DNA of 64,000 nt from Dipteronia dyeriana. Its lineage: Eukaryota > Streptophyta > Magnoliopsida > Sapindales > Sapindaceae. A model generated the notes under the pieces. That model did no database searches and was not told where the DNA came from. It saw only the letters and a program-made list of their open reading frames with translations. Shown here piece after piece: positions 45,891 to 58,582 of this stretch. Both the position numbers and the translations under genes were made by a program. Location of the stretch: the NCBI GenBank assembly GCA_032871835.1, contig CM065297.1:33923598-33987597 (forward strand). Reading direction: 5' to 3'. The first letter of the stretch is position 1; each line of letters begins with the position of its first letter.

Positions 45891-48196
45891 TGTAGGAAAA
45901 AATCCGCGTAACGGAAGCATGAAAAAATAAAAATTAGGGTTTCAGTATAAATAAAAATTTTCCTTTTTAAATAACAAGAACCTTAACCCTAGATTAATTG
46001 ACATATATAAAAAGTATCGTACATTTTTCTCGTGACAATTGAACAAGCGCCGAATTGAATCCGTAAGATCTTCCATTTCAATCACGAACGTGAATCACCT
46101 AGGAGTGTGAGCTCTCTTTCCTTAAATTGTATACCTGAGGATGGAAACAAACAAAATCTTTTTCTTTGTTAGTTACAATTATCCTCCAAGAGAAAAATCC
46201 AAGAACGTCCGGTCACTTGTGAATTATCAATCTAATTGATTGAAACTCGCGTGAACCCGATTTGATTTTATACACAAAACCCTTTTGACGTAAAAGATAC
46301 TAGTGTACTATCAAAAACAAAAACGTTTCTTTTTTTTTCTCTTCTCCTTGACTGAATTCTACACCCTATATCTATGAGTTGATCGAATTTTTTCTAGAGC
46401 AAAAACTAAATTTTTCTCCCTCAAAATTCTCTCTTACTATGCCGAATTCTCTCTTGAAAAATACCTAGCTTGGCCGAAATTTCTCTCATAAAAAAATAGG
46501 GCTGGCCGAAAATAATGAGGTGGTATATATAGGATCATAAATCCTCCTCTAAGAAGGATTTACTTGGTTGACAAGAATCATTTCCTTAGGTGGATTTATT
46601 TTGTGGTTAAAAAATCCTTTTCAAAGAAGAATTTTACCCTTAGGTAGATTTACTTGGTGACCAAGAATCCTTTTCCAAAAAGAATAATTTTCTATACCAA
46701 GACTCCTAATCCAACTCAATAGTGTATTTGTAACCATGTTAAAGACTTTCTAATTTGATTAGATAAATAATTCATTTTATTTATCTACTTATCAAATATA
46801 GTCTTTAATATTAATTATACTACCAACAATAGTATAATTTTAGGAGACCATCTCCTACAAGGAAAAAGATTTTGACTTTTAATTAAATAAATAATTAATT
46901 ACATTAATTAATTTTCATTTAATTAAATAAAAATAATATAATTAGGCTAAACTATATAGCTTTGCCGCCCAACACCATCATATAGGCATATATATTATTT
47001 TTCTTTATTTATTAAATCCATTGGACCATAATAAAAAGTCCACGTGTGAACTAGACCCATTCTTACAAAAAGAAACAAGTCAATATGCCTCAATACAATT
47101 CTAAATTGACCCCTAAATTGGTCCGGTAGAATATATCAAGTGATTCATGCAAGTTCGTATGGATTGGGGATCTTGGCGGGCTTTCTAAATTTAAGCTCCA
47201 ATAGACACAATCCAATCATAATCAACAAATGATTCACTTAGGTCCGATCTATTAATTTTAGTTCATTCCACTAAAGAACTAAAATTGAACTCTTAAATAA
47301 AGATAAAATAAGTTAATATTTCTTACTCATACCCTAGACAACCTTATTAGAGAAAGTGTATCTTCGTAAAGAATATCAGTAATAGCCAAGAGCTCATAGA
47401 CCGCCCAAAGCTCTCTAAGTTACCATATTTACTCATATGACACATTTTGAACTTGGATATTTTGACATGTCCAGAAGCCATGTTTCAATAGACACTATTG
47501 AAAACTTAATGTTAAGATTTAATATCCAATATCTCAAAACATCCATATGATGGTATTTTACTCTCATTCAATAAATAGAGCAATGATGTCCATATCTATA
47601 AATGAAGTCTTCTATCGATTAACAAATAAATACCACCAAACTATCGAGGATAGAATATACTATATAATCATACTCATTGATAGCTCAAATGATAACACTT
47701 GCAACCATAAGTCCTTCATTTATCTCAGGATTGAGATAGACTCTCCGATTGTCTTCAAATGAAAACTTTTATCCATTAACGGTTCTAGATAAAGTATTTC
47801 ATTGTGATCCAATTCAATGAACCCGGTGCACTAGATTCTTTTGCCCAAAGACACCACACTTTGATGATTTTAGACTCATCATAACACATTTGATCTCACT
47901 CAAATGCTAGCAAAAGAATCTACAACTTTAACAAGATAAATGCGCTCAACCTTTATCTTAAGTTGTGAATATTATTCAAGACTAACTTAAGAATTGTGTT
48001 TACCTCATACATATCTAGATGTATGAACAATTCTTCTTTTCTCATAGTCTTTTGACCTTATGATTATTTACTTTTGACAATTATAATAATTAAACTGTAA
48101 ATGCTATAAGATTTGTTAAATTAGAAATCACTTTAGTAATATGAAAAGATTGTCAAATACATTATTATACTCTTGCTATCAAGCATAATCCCAAAA
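45891..48196 (-). repeat. 3' LTR of copia C
   Basis: It is inverted: it starts TGTAGGAAAAAATCCGC and ends GCATAATCCCAAAA, about 2306 bp. The expected terminal CCTAACA has decayed to CCAAAA. It aligns with the copia A 3' LTR. Confidence 0.88.
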
Positions 48197-48210
48197 ATCT
48201 TCCACTTGCT

Positions 48211-51200
48211 CTATAGCAAATGTATCATATCCCTTATCGCTATAATCTCCAGGTGCCCATCAAAACTCTTTTAGGGAAGAGCTTTTGTAAAGGGATCCGC
48301 TAGATTTTCTACAGACGAGAACTTGGTTATTGTCACGTTTCCCCTATGCACAATTTCCCTCAAAAGATGATACTTTCTTTCGATGTGTTTCCCTCTTTTA
48401 TGACTTCTTGATTCTCTCGAATTAGTCACTGCTCCACTATTGTCACAATAGATAGTGATCTACTTTTTTGCATCAGGAACCACTTCCAAGTCAATCAAGA
48501 ATTGGCGGAGCCAGAAAACCTCTTTAACAGCCTCGTATGCGGCAATATACTCAGCTTCCATGGTGGAATCGACAATACAAGATTGCTTGATACTTCTTCA
48601 TATGACTGGCCCTCCTCCAATAGTAAACACAGATCCTGATGTTTATCTTCTGGAGTTAGAATCTGACTGAAAATCAGAATCTGTATACCCAACGGGAATT
48701 AAATCCCCTCAGGAGTATACAAGCATATAATCTCTCGTTCTCCTAAGATACTTGAAAATATGCTTGACTGTCGTCCAGTGATCAGGACCAGGCTTCGATT
48801 GAAACCTGCTAACTATGCCCACAGCAAAACAAATATATGGTCTAGTACAGAGCATTGCATACATGAGACTTCCAACTACCGATGTATTTGGAACCCTACT
48901 CATGAATTACTCTTCATGCTCATTCTTAGGAACTTGTTCCTTAAAATTTTTGATTCCATGTCTGAAAGGTAACATGCCTTTCTTGGAATCCTGGATGGAA
49001 AACCTAGACAATAATTTATCTATGTATGAAGCTTGGGATAATGGAATCGTTCTATTCTTTCTATTCCTTATGATTTGGATACCAAGAATATAACTTGTTT
49101 CTCCTAAGTCCTTCATATCAAATTGTTTTGCTAACCATTCTTTTATTGATGTCAATACACCTACATCGTTTCCGATGAGTAGTATATCATCAACGTAAAG
49201 AACTAGGAAAACCAACTTGTTGCCTTTAATCCTTTTTATACACAAGGTTCATCAAGGTTTTAAATATCCAAAACTTTTCACGGCTTGATCGAACCTTATG
49301 TTCCAGGATCTGGATGCTTGTTTCAATCCATATATGGATCTTTGCAACTTGCATACCCTTTCCTATTGGCCTTTTTCAATGAATCCTTCTTGTTGCATCA
49401 TATAGATGCTTTCGTCAAGACTTCCATTAAGGAAAGTTGTCTTGATGTTCATTTTCCAAATCTCTAGGTCTAGAGATGCCGAAATGGGTAAGAGTATTCT
49501 AATGGATTTAAGCATGGCCATAAGAGAGAAGGTTTCTTCATAATCGATATCTTCCTTCTAGGTTTTATCTCTTTAGGCAAGTCTATAAGAGACCAAACTT
49601 TGTTTTTGAACATATATTCAATCTCGTATTGCATTGCCTTTTACCAATGGCAACAATCAACATCTTCCATTGCTTCCTTGTATGTATAGGGATCATCGTT
49701 GTCCGGGAGATTCTCTACAGATTCTCTTGGACCGATGTATCTTTCGGGTTGTTTACTAACCCTCCCACTACGACGAGGTATGGTAGATTATTGATCTTGT
49801 ATTGGTACAAAACTTACAATTGGACTTGGTTGTAAAACTTCTTATGGAATTATATCTCTTGAAAGCTTATCCATAACAACTCTACTTTTAGGCACAAAAT
49901 TATTCATATAGTCTTCTTCCAGAAATTTAGCATTTGTCGAAACAAATTCTTTAAGATCTGAAGGACTATAAAAATAATATCCTTTTGTTCCTTTTGGATA
50001 CCCTACAAATATACATGTTTCTTAATGGACTTCATCTTTTCTATCTTTCCTTTTAACACGTGCGCAGGACATCCAAATATCCTTAAGTGTTGTAAACTAG
50101 GCCTTCGGCCGGTCCATAACTCATGCGGTGTTTTAGGAACCAACTTAGATGGTACATTGTTTAGAATGTACATCGCGGTTTGTAAAGCATATCCCCAAAA
50201 AGAATTAGGGATCGTTGAATAACTCAACATAGGCTTAACCATGTCCAAAAGAGTTATATTTCTCCTTTCTGCCACCCTATTTTGTTGAGGTGTGCCTGGT
50301 ACAGAAAACTGAGAAATTATCCCACTATCAATAAGATATTGCTGAAACTCACTAGATAAATATTCCTCACCACGATCAGACCTCAAGATTTTTATGCGTT
50401 TCTCAAGTTGATTTTCAACTTCAGCTTTGAATGCTTTGAACATGTCAAAAGCATCCGACTTATGTCTCATGAGATACACATAGCCAAATCTTAAGTGATC
50501 ATCCATGAAAGTGATGAAGTACTCGTATCCCCCTCTAGCTTGAATGCTCATAGGTAGACACACATCAGTGTGTATCAATCCTAAACATTCTATGACTCTT
50601 GTGCCTTTGGTCGTAAACGATCTTTTGGTCATTATACCTTCCAAACAAGATTCACAAGTTGGTAGATCATCGACCTTTTAGTCACTTAGAGGTCCCGTTA
50701 CTTACCAATCTTTTAATCCTATTAAGGTTAAAATAGAATAAATCATTTTCCAATGTACCTTTGCAAATAATTTTGTCATTCTTACTAATAATAAAAGCTT
50801 TATTAAAAGAAAATGAATAACCAAATTTATCTAAACAAGAAACTGAAATTAAATTCCTCTTGAATTGAGGTACATAATAAACGTCTATTAAATCTAAATG
50901 TCTATAAAAATCTAAACTAATTCTAATATCTCCCACTGAATTAGCAGTCACCAACGCTTCATTGCCTAAACGCAAGTTGAATTCGTTCTCATTAAGCCTT
51001 CTCCTTTCCTTGAACCCCTGTAAGGAAAACAAACATGATTAGTGGCTCCGGAGTCTATGATCCAAGAATCCATAGAATCCGCCAAAAAACATGTTTCAAG
51101 ATAATTAATATTAACTTCTTCCTTCTTGTCTTGAGACTTTGGGCAATTTCTTTTCCAATGTCCCTTTTCAGCACAAAGGAAACACTTCCCTTTGATCTTG

Positions 51201-51917
51201 ATTACTTTCTTTGTCTCCTTCTTAGTAGGTCCTAGTTGTTTTTTCTTATATTGTTTCTTAACCTTCTTACGGGTCTTAACAGTAGCAATTTTACCTATGG
51301 TATGAATCTCTTGACCTTTGCCTTTCATAAGGATTTTTTTCGGCGCTTTGATCATCTTGCATCAGGCCTTGCAAGGTGTATTCTTTATTATTCAAGGTGT
51401 AGTCCAACTTGAATTGATCAAAGGAATCTGATAGTGAGTTGACAATCATGTCAATTTTGGTCTCACCATCTATTTCAGAACCATTCAATTCAGCAATGTT
51501 GAGATGTGCTATAACTTTCATCATGTGATCTTTCACACCCTGTATAGGTTTCATCCTAAAATTCATAAAAACAATCACTACCTCTCTCTTAGTTGTCCTA
51601 GACCTCATAACAAACATCTCCTCTAGAGACATCATTATATCGGCAGCAGTCTCCATTCCTTTATATTGTTGTTGCAACACGTCGGAGATGGTGGTCATAA
51701 TGTAACATTTAGCCATCTCATCAGAAGACTCCCACTGCTGATACTCATCTCTTTGCTCCTGAGTAGATTCATTAGTAGGAGTAGATGGTTTAGGAGTGCA
51801 CATAACAAACTTATGCTTTTCGGATTGCAACAAAAGCCCAATTTTCCTTTTCCATGTGATATAATTATCACCAGTTAAAGTATTGTCTTTTGGGATGTTG
51901 ATTAGGGATGTGGTCAT
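48211..51917 (-). pseudogene. Copia C gag-pol polyprotein remnant
   Basis: Gag starts at 51917 (MTTSLINIPKDN) and is open for about 200 codons to about 51291, then shifts frame. The zinc knuckle CFLCAEKGHWKRNC and protease DSGATNHVC lie in 50966-51355. A one-base loss after NHVCF shifts the frame again. Pre-integrase has a deletion after ENDLFY. Integrase at 50003-50644 keeps [13 protein letters not shown] (a Gly changed to Glu) and VAERRN. Reverse transcriptase at 49240-49960 is broken, while YVDD at about 49180 is intact (LYVDDILLIGND). RNase H follows to the TAG at 48211. It is the best preserved of the three related copies, but not functional. Confidence 0.92.
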
Positions 51918-52605
51918 GATTTCTGAAAAATAACAAAAATTATATAAGTAAATAATCATGATAAAGCACTTTCGAATATTTATCTTGAATTAAATAAAAT
52001 AATTCAATCGTAAAAATTTAACGGTGATCCAACATCCATAAATATCACGCCTCTTTTGGGAGTTCGCAACATTTACTAGTTGGACTAGGTCCCACCTAAT
52101 TGTTAACATAACAACCAACGTTTTCAATTTTAGCCTTGCAATTTTATTAACAAGAACTCTTGGGAGGGTATTAATAAAATTACATTGAGTGTGTTACCAA
52201 GTTATCGACCTTCAATATAATCCCTCACGAATATCCCTCATTTGGGAGTAGATATCGTTTGGGCTAATTATCTAGTCTATCATTGTAAGAAAGTATCTTG
52301 CTAAATTCCATTCATGAATACCCCTTGGGGGGGTTATTACATGAAACATAAAGCTCAACTAAACTTGGAGGCCGAAGGTGTTCCAAAACACCTTATCCCA
52401 CTCAATTATTTAAGGCGTGCGATCGAATTCCATAGAATGATTTACCAAGTTATCTAGATGCCAATTAGATACCTAAACCATTCAATGCATGTTCATACCA
52501 AAAGAGATATATGAGTGACACTCTTATTCTATATGACATGTCATCAAACAATGACAAACATTGTAATATTTACAAAAAAATAAATAGCTACAATTTTGGT
52601 CAATT

Positions 52606-52857
52606 CTAGAAAAGCAAGTAAATTACATGTCTTGGAATACAAAAAAAAACTCTTTTCTTGGCGAACAAGTCTTCAAGCGACCTTCGTCGTTTGGACTCCC
52701 TCGCCTGCCTCCCATGGGCATGCGCACCCTTGGCCCCTTCCCATGGGCGTGCGCATGCCACAACCCCATAAAGGGTTGTTATGCGCAGCCCATGGCTTCC
52801 ATAGGGCTGCCTTGCGCAACCCATGCCATAACAAACGTGGCCGCATGCTCTTCGCAC
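52606..52857 (-). CDS. Possible small leader ORF of copia C (conserved in copia A)
   Basis: This 83-codon frame corresponds to 9225-9440 of copia A, extended by 10 codons at the start. Both contain a CPW-like (RPWEGAKG / CPWVKAKG) block, RRSLEDLFAKK and a YLLF ending with the stop at the same place. No family is recognised. Its place upstream of gag would suit a small accessory reading frame, but conserved RNA structure is an equal alternative. Confidence 0.3.
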   Translation of the reverse strand: MRRACGHVCYGMGCARQPYGSHGLRITTLYGVVACARPWEGAKGAHAHGRQARESKRRRSLEDLFAKKRVFFCIPRHVIYLLF

Positions 52858-53156
52858 GCACGTTTGTTGCTACGACTTGTATGGTCCCAAACTTGTTTCG
52901 GTTGCTCCCAATTCTTCAAACCTTCGAGTCTTCGATACTTGAGTGTATAACAGAAGAATTATAAATAAAAAATTACTGCATTTTTTTTATTATAATATAG
53001 TGCAATATTTTTATTACAATAGCAAAATAAATAAAAAATTAGCAACTACCAAGAAGGAAATTATGGAGATGATAGGCCACCCTTTTTGTTACAATCCCAA
53101 AACAAAATACATTGAAATTCTATGACCAAAATTGAGCAATAACAATCCACATGTAA

Positions 53157-53160
<4 letters not shown>

Positions 53161-53206
<46 letters not shown>
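53161..53206. repeat. (TA)n microsatellite in copia C leader
   Basis: It is a 46-bp TA run. The equivalent place in copia B (54565-54608) also has one, whereas copia A has only short ATATAT blocks near 8873. Confidence 0.95.
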
Positions 53207-53210
<4 letters not shown>

Positions 53211-53330
53211 CATTCCAATGTAAATATATATACGAATACCTAGAGTAATATCTCTTTCTAAAACATACATATATACAATAAAAAAAAAGATTCAAGTATG
53301 CATACATCAATTAATCAAGGGTACAACCAG

Positions 53331-53342
53331 GCTCTGATACCA
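53331..53342 (-). other. Primer binding site (tRNA-iMet) of copia C
   Basis: GCTCTGATACCA is the reverse complement of TGGTATCAGAGC, two bases inside the 5' LTR end. Confidence 0.92.
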
Positions 53343-53344
53343 AT

Positions 53345-54023
53345 TGTAGGGAAAAATCCACGCAATAGAAGCGTGAAAAAATAAAAATTAGGGGTTCGGT
53401 ATAAATAAAAAATTTCCCTTTTAAATAACAAAAACCTTAACCCTATATTAATTGATGTATATAAAAAGTGTCGTACCTTTTTCTCGTGACGATTGAATAA
53501 GCACCAAATTGAATCCACAAGATCTTCCAATCCAATCACGAACGTGAATCACCTATTAGTGTGGGCCCCCTTTCTTTAAATTGTATACCTGAGGATGGAA
53601 ACAAACAAAATCTGTTTCTTTGTTAGTTACAATTATCCTCCAAGAGAAAAATCCAACAACGTCCGGTCACTTGTGAATTATCAATCTAATTGATTGAAAC
53701 TTGTGTGAACCCGATTTGATTTTGTACACAAAACCCTTTTTATGTAAAAGATACTAGTGTACTATCAAAAATAAAAACATTTCTTTTTTTCTCTTCTCCT
53801 TGGCTAAATTTTACACCCTATATCTATGAGTTGATCGAATTTTGTTTAGAGCAAAAACTAAATTTTTCTCATAGTCTTTTGACCATATGATTATTTACTT
53901 TTGACAATTATAATAATTAAACTATAAATTCTATAAGATTTGTTAAACTAGAAATCACTTTATTAATATGAAAAGATTGTGAAATACATTATTATACTCT
54001 TGCTATCGAGTATAATCCCAACA
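53345..54023 (-). repeat. 5' LTR of copia C with large internal deletion
   Basis: It is only 679 bp, against 2306 bp for the 3' LTR. The join reads AAATTTTTCTCATAGTC. In the 3' LTR the two sides lie at about 46420 and 48040 and both contain TTTTCTC, so about 1.6 kb was lost between short direct repeats. Confidence 0.88.
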
Positions 54024-54562
54024 CATGCAACAACAAATATTGTATATTTACGGAAATATAAATAGCTTCAATTTTGGTCCATCCTAAAAAAGCAAGTAAA
54101 TTACATTTGTTTGGAATACAAAAACCTTCTTTCTTGGCGAGCAAATCTTCACGCGGCCATCGTCCAATTGCACACCTCTTGGCTGCCTCCCATGGGCATG
54201 CGCAGCCCATGGCATCTATAGGGCTACCGTGCACAACCCATGTCACAACAATCGTGGCTGAGTGCTCATTCGCACGCAAGACTATTGCTATGGCGCGCAC
54301 GGTACCAAACTTGTTCCGGTGCTTCCGATTCTTCAAATCTTCAAATCTTTGATACTTGAATTTATTACAACAATATTTTAAACAATAATTTACTGCAGTT
54401 TTGATTTTATTATTATTACAACTATAAAATAAAATAAAAACTTAACAACTACCAAGAAGGAAATTATGGTAATGATATACCACCCTTCTTGTTACAATCC
54501 CAAAACAAAAATACATTGAAAGTATAGGATCAAAATTGAGCAATAACAAATCACATTATAAA

Positions 54563-54610
<48 letters not shown>

Positions 54611-54737
54611 ATACATTCCAATGTAAATATATATATACGAATACCTAGAGTGGCATCTCTTTCTAAGACATGCATATTTACAATAAAAAGAAATAGATTC
54701 AGGTATATATACATCAATTAATCAAAGGTACAACCTA
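54024..54737 (-). other. Copia B leader, LTR-proximal part
   Basis: It continues copia B beyond the copia C insertion and matches the copia C leader, including the GC-rich island (54100-54330). The leader frame is only partly kept, around MGCACPWEAAKR and LLAKKEGFCIP. A (TA)n tract lies at 54565-54608. Confidence 0.8.
54565..54608. repeat. (TA)n microsatellite in copia B leader
   Basis: A 44-bp AT dinucleotide run. Confidence 0.95.
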
Positions 54738-54749
54738 GCTCTGATACCA
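54738..54749 (-). other. Primer binding site (tRNA-iMet) of copia B
   Basis: GCTCTGATACCA in reverse orientation, two bases from the LTR end TGTAGG at 54752. Confidence 0.92.
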
Positions 54750-54751
54750 AT

Positions 54752-57700
54752 TGTAGGGAAAAATCGATTCAAAATGTGGCGAAAACGTAAAGTTAGGGTT
54801 TGGTATACTTTAAAATATTCCCTTTAAAAGAAAGAACCTTAACCCTAGATTAATCAACGTATATTAAAGTATCGTATTTTTTTCTCGTGACAATTGAACT
54901 ATCATCGAATTGAATCTGCAAGATCTTCCAATTCAATCACGAACGTGAATCACCTAGGAGTGTGGGCTCCCTTTCTTTAAATTGTATACATGAGGATGGA
55001 AACAAACAAAATCTTTTTCTTTTGTTAGTCACAATTATCCTCTAAGAGAAAACCCAAGAATGTTCGGTTAATTGTGAATTATCAATCTATTTGATTGAAA
55101 CTCGCATGAATTTGATTCGATTTTTATACACAACCCTTTTGATGTAAAGGATACTAGTGCCATATTGAACACAAAAACGTTCCCCTTTTCTCTTCTCCTT
55201 GGTCGAATTCTAAACATAATGGTTGGATGAAGTTTTTGTTTTAACTATATAAACAAAACAAAACAAAAAACTTCTCCCAAGTCACCGACAAGCCTTGGCT
55301 GAATTCTTGGGTATGGAATTATTAGCTTGGCTGAATTCCTCTATAGGAATATATATATATAGTTGACCAAATCCTCTCTTTAGGATGATTTACTTGGTAG
55401 GCAAGAATTATACCTCTAGAAGGATTTACTTGGTGACTAAGAATCTTCTTTCAAAGAAGATTTCTTATCCACACCAAGACTCCTAATCCAACTCAATAGT
55501 ATATTTATTCAATAACCAATTATTGAATATAAATTAAATTGTGGCTATATCAAAACTTTCTAATTTAACCAATTGTCAATTTAGAGCTTTAATAGAAATC
55601 AAATACTTCTTGATTTGACTAGATAAATAAATTTCTTTTATTTATCCACTTATCAAATATAGTATTTGATACTTATCATATTACCAATAATAATACGACT
55701 CTTGAAGACCTTCTCCAACTAGGAAAAAAGATTTTATTTTTAATTAAATAATTAATTAATTTCTATTTAATTAAATAATAAAATAAAAAAACAATATATA
55801 AGACTATTATATAGTCTCTTGCCGCCCAAGCTATATAAATATGGGCCAAATATTTTTTTTCCATTTTATTAAATCCATTGGAATTTAATAAAAGGTCCAC
55901 ATGTGAACTATGTCCATTCTTACTAAGAGAAACAAGTCCACATGCCTTACCACAATTCTAAATGGACCCATAAATTGATCCGGTAGAATATATCAAGTGA
56001 TCCATGTAAGTTCGTGTGGATTGAGGATCTTGGCGGGCTATCTAAATTTAAACTCCAATAGACATAACCTAATCACAATCGACAAATTATTCACTTATGT
56101 CTGATCTATTAATTTTAGTTCATTCCACTAAAAAACTAAAATTGAACTCTTAAATAAAGATAGAATAAGTTAATATTCCACATTCATACTCTAGACAATC
56201 TTAATGGAGATAGTGTATCCTCGTGAAGAATGTCGATAATCGCCAAGAGCTCATAGACCGCCTATAGCTCTCATAGCTATCATATTTACTCATATGACCA
56301 CATTTTGAACTTGAATATTTTGATTTGTCCAGAAACCATATTTCAATTGACACTATTGAAAACTTAACATTAAGATTTAATATTTAATACCTCAAAACAT
56401 CCATTTATATAAATGAAGTCCTCTATCGATTAACAAATGAATATCACCAAACTTGTAAGTTCCTCAGCTTTTGATTGGCTCATTTCGTTGACAACCACAT
56501 TTGAGGATTAATATGTAAGGGTAGTTTAGACCATCATTGTTCAAGACCTAGCTTAAGCTTCAAAAGGTAAATCACTTGCTTAACCTTGTTTGAAGAGTGT
56601 TTAGTGCGCACACACTCTCATACATATTTTAATCATTTTGCATGAATGCTTAATTGTCTTAATTATGTGCCTTTTTGCCATAACTCTTGCTTGGGTGTTT
56701 GATGCATCTAGTTTGCCCTTAGAAGAGGATTTTCCTCCTAACCGCGGATGGGATCGCTCCCTGTGCATTGCCTCCGACACGGTCTGTACAGCAGTGTTCT
56801 CCAAGTGTTGCACGCTGCTGCTACCACGATCTGTGCTTGTTGCATGCACAACGGTCTCCTAAGTGGAGGTTCCCAAGCGTTACACCGCTCTCTGTACTGC
56901 GGTCTAGACACTTGCCTGTACTGCGGTCCAGACAGCGGTCATGACGAGATTTAGTTGCTCTTCGTCCAAAACGATATCGTTTCGTGTAGGGTACAATACA
57001 TATATGTTCTTTTCTCTTCTCTTTGTTTTTTTAAGGAGTAAAAGCAGCCTTGTTGTGTAACCTAGCTTTTCTAGAGAGAGGGACTCCCAAGAACACTCTT
57101 TTACTCAACCAAACCTTCATCCATGAACATATAGCATCATTCTTCATCCTTCAAGCATGGGTCTTCATATATTTCATGACTAGATAATCTCTACATGTCC
57201 TAGACTTCATTATTTCATTACTATGACATGTATGCCTAGGTTTTAGCTTTTGTTGCAAATCAAATGCACGCTCTTGTGTTTAAATTTTTTTATGACATGC
57301 TTATGATGTTGGTTGTTGGTTGAGAATATTGTTTTGTGATAGCTAGCAATTAGGACGATTTTACCTTTCTAACTAAATCTCTATGCTTTGCATTTAGATA
57401 TTGTTTATGTCAAATTGATTGCACTTGTTAATTGCAATGATTGCTCATTGCCATGTTCATGACAACTTTTGTTGATTGGCTTTTATATGATAACTAGGTT
57501 TTAGTCTCTCATAGCTATATCTAGTTAGGTCTTGCACTTGCATTTAGATATTGATATATAGGAATTGTATTTATTGATATCCTTGAATTCCTAGATAAGC
57601 ATTTAGTGTAGCCTAGCACTATTTCCATATTTGAATATTTCATCATATTCACTTCGGTTGTTTTGACTCTTCATTGAGGTTAAGTTTTGTGACTAAGCGG

Positions 57701-58582
57701 TTAGTGCACAAACAAATAGATCAAGAATCACTATTAAGGCCTTTTGGGTAGAGTGAAAGGGTTAGTAACTAGAGAGTGTGACAAGAGGTTAACCTATGTT
57801 GTAAACTTTCATTCAATAGTGGATTTGAGGATCAAGTGTGGCGCACATATCAGCCCGTGGTTTTTCCCATTTTGAGGGTTTCCACGTAAATATTGTGTTG
57901 TTATTGTTTTAAGTATAATTAGTTTTATTGAATGCTTGTTTAATTTGTGTTAATATTGATTAATCGAAAAATCGGTAATTGATTCGATTAAAACCTATTC
58001 ACCCCCTAGGTTTAGACACACACATTCTAAAGGGAATTTTCAAAACTACCGATGATAGACTATGTTATATAATCGTATTCATTGATAACTCAAATGATAA
58101 TACTTACAACCATAAGTCCATAATTTATCTTAGGATTGAGATAGACTCTCTGATTGTCTTCAAGTGAAAACTTTTATCCATTGACGATTCTAGATAAAGT
58201 ATCTCAATGTGATTCTATTCAATGCACCTAGTGCACTAGATTCCTTTGTCCAAAGACACCACACTTTGATGATTTTAAACTCATCATAGCATATTTGATC
58301 CCACTCAAATGCTAGCAAAAGAATCTACAACTTTAACAAGATAAATGTGTCTAACCTTTATCTTAAGTTGTGAATATTGTTCAAGACTAACTAAAGAATT
58401 GTGTCTACCTCATACATATCCAGATGCACGAGCAATTCTTCTTTTCTCATAGTATTTTAACCTTATGATTATTTAATTTTGACAAATGTTATAAAATTTG
58501 TTAAAACTAGAAATCACTTTATTAATATGAAATGATTGTCAAATACATTATTACATTCTTGCTATTGAACATAATCATAACA
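54752..58582 (-). repeat. 5' LTR of copia B, interrupted by a solo LTR
   Basis: It starts TGTAGGGAAAAATCG and ends ATAATCATAACA. Removing the nested element and one target copy leaves about 2237 bp, which aligns with the other LTRs of this family. Its outer end is about 680 bp upstream of CTF7. Confidence 0.9.
56454..58042 (+). repeat. Solo LTR of a third family inside the copia B 5' LTR
   Basis: It is 1589 bp, starting TGTAAGTTCCTCAGC and ending GGGAATTTTCA, with a perfect target duplication AAACT (56449-56453 and 58043-58047). The phrase CCTATTCACCCCCTAGG near its end is shared in style with the 3609-6162 element. No primer site or coding motif is seen. The forward orientation is inferred from that phrase. 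Confidence 0.88.

Larger units (their letters stand above)
51918..53330 (-). other. Copia C leader with GC-rich island and (TA)n
   Basis: It runs from the primer site to gag. The GC-rich part at 52640-52890 matches 9150-9420 of copia A. A (TA)n tract lies at 53161-53206. The poly-C equivalent is only 7 bases. Confidence 0.75.
45891..54023 (-). mobile_element. Copia C: same family, inserted in the leader of copia B
   Basis: Read from 54023 downward: shortened 5' LTR (53345-54023), primer site (53331-53342), leader, gag-pol remnant (48211-51917), purine tract and 3' LTR (45891-48196). Flanks CATAC (45886-45890) and CATGC (54024-54028) agree at 4 of 5 bases. The leader of copia B resumes on the far side, as shown by the match of 54024 onward to the copia C leader at about 52545-53330. 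Frames are better kept than in copia A or B, but stops and deletions remain. Confidence 0.9.
40125..58582 (-). mobile_element. Copia B: same family as copia A, minus strand, 3' end deleted, multiply interrupted
   Basis: Read from 58582 downward: 5' LTR 54752-58582 (with a nested LTR), primer site, leader, gag, protease and integrase remnants, and reverse transcriptase to 40125. The leader is split by copia C (45891-54023) and the gag by a solo LTR (43065-45146). RNase H and the 3' LTR are gone. Sequence identity with copia A is obvious throughout the coding remnants. Confidence 0.88.

Noticed and set aside
53061..53310. Minus-strand frames with repeated YIYI residues
   Set aside because: They come from translating the (TA)n microsatellite.
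45891..58582. Tandem LTR-interior-LTR array formed by unequal recombination
   Set aside because: The copia B leader resumes at 54024 exactly where it stops at 45890, with near-identical 5-bp flanks, so insertion of copia C into copia B explains the layout better.
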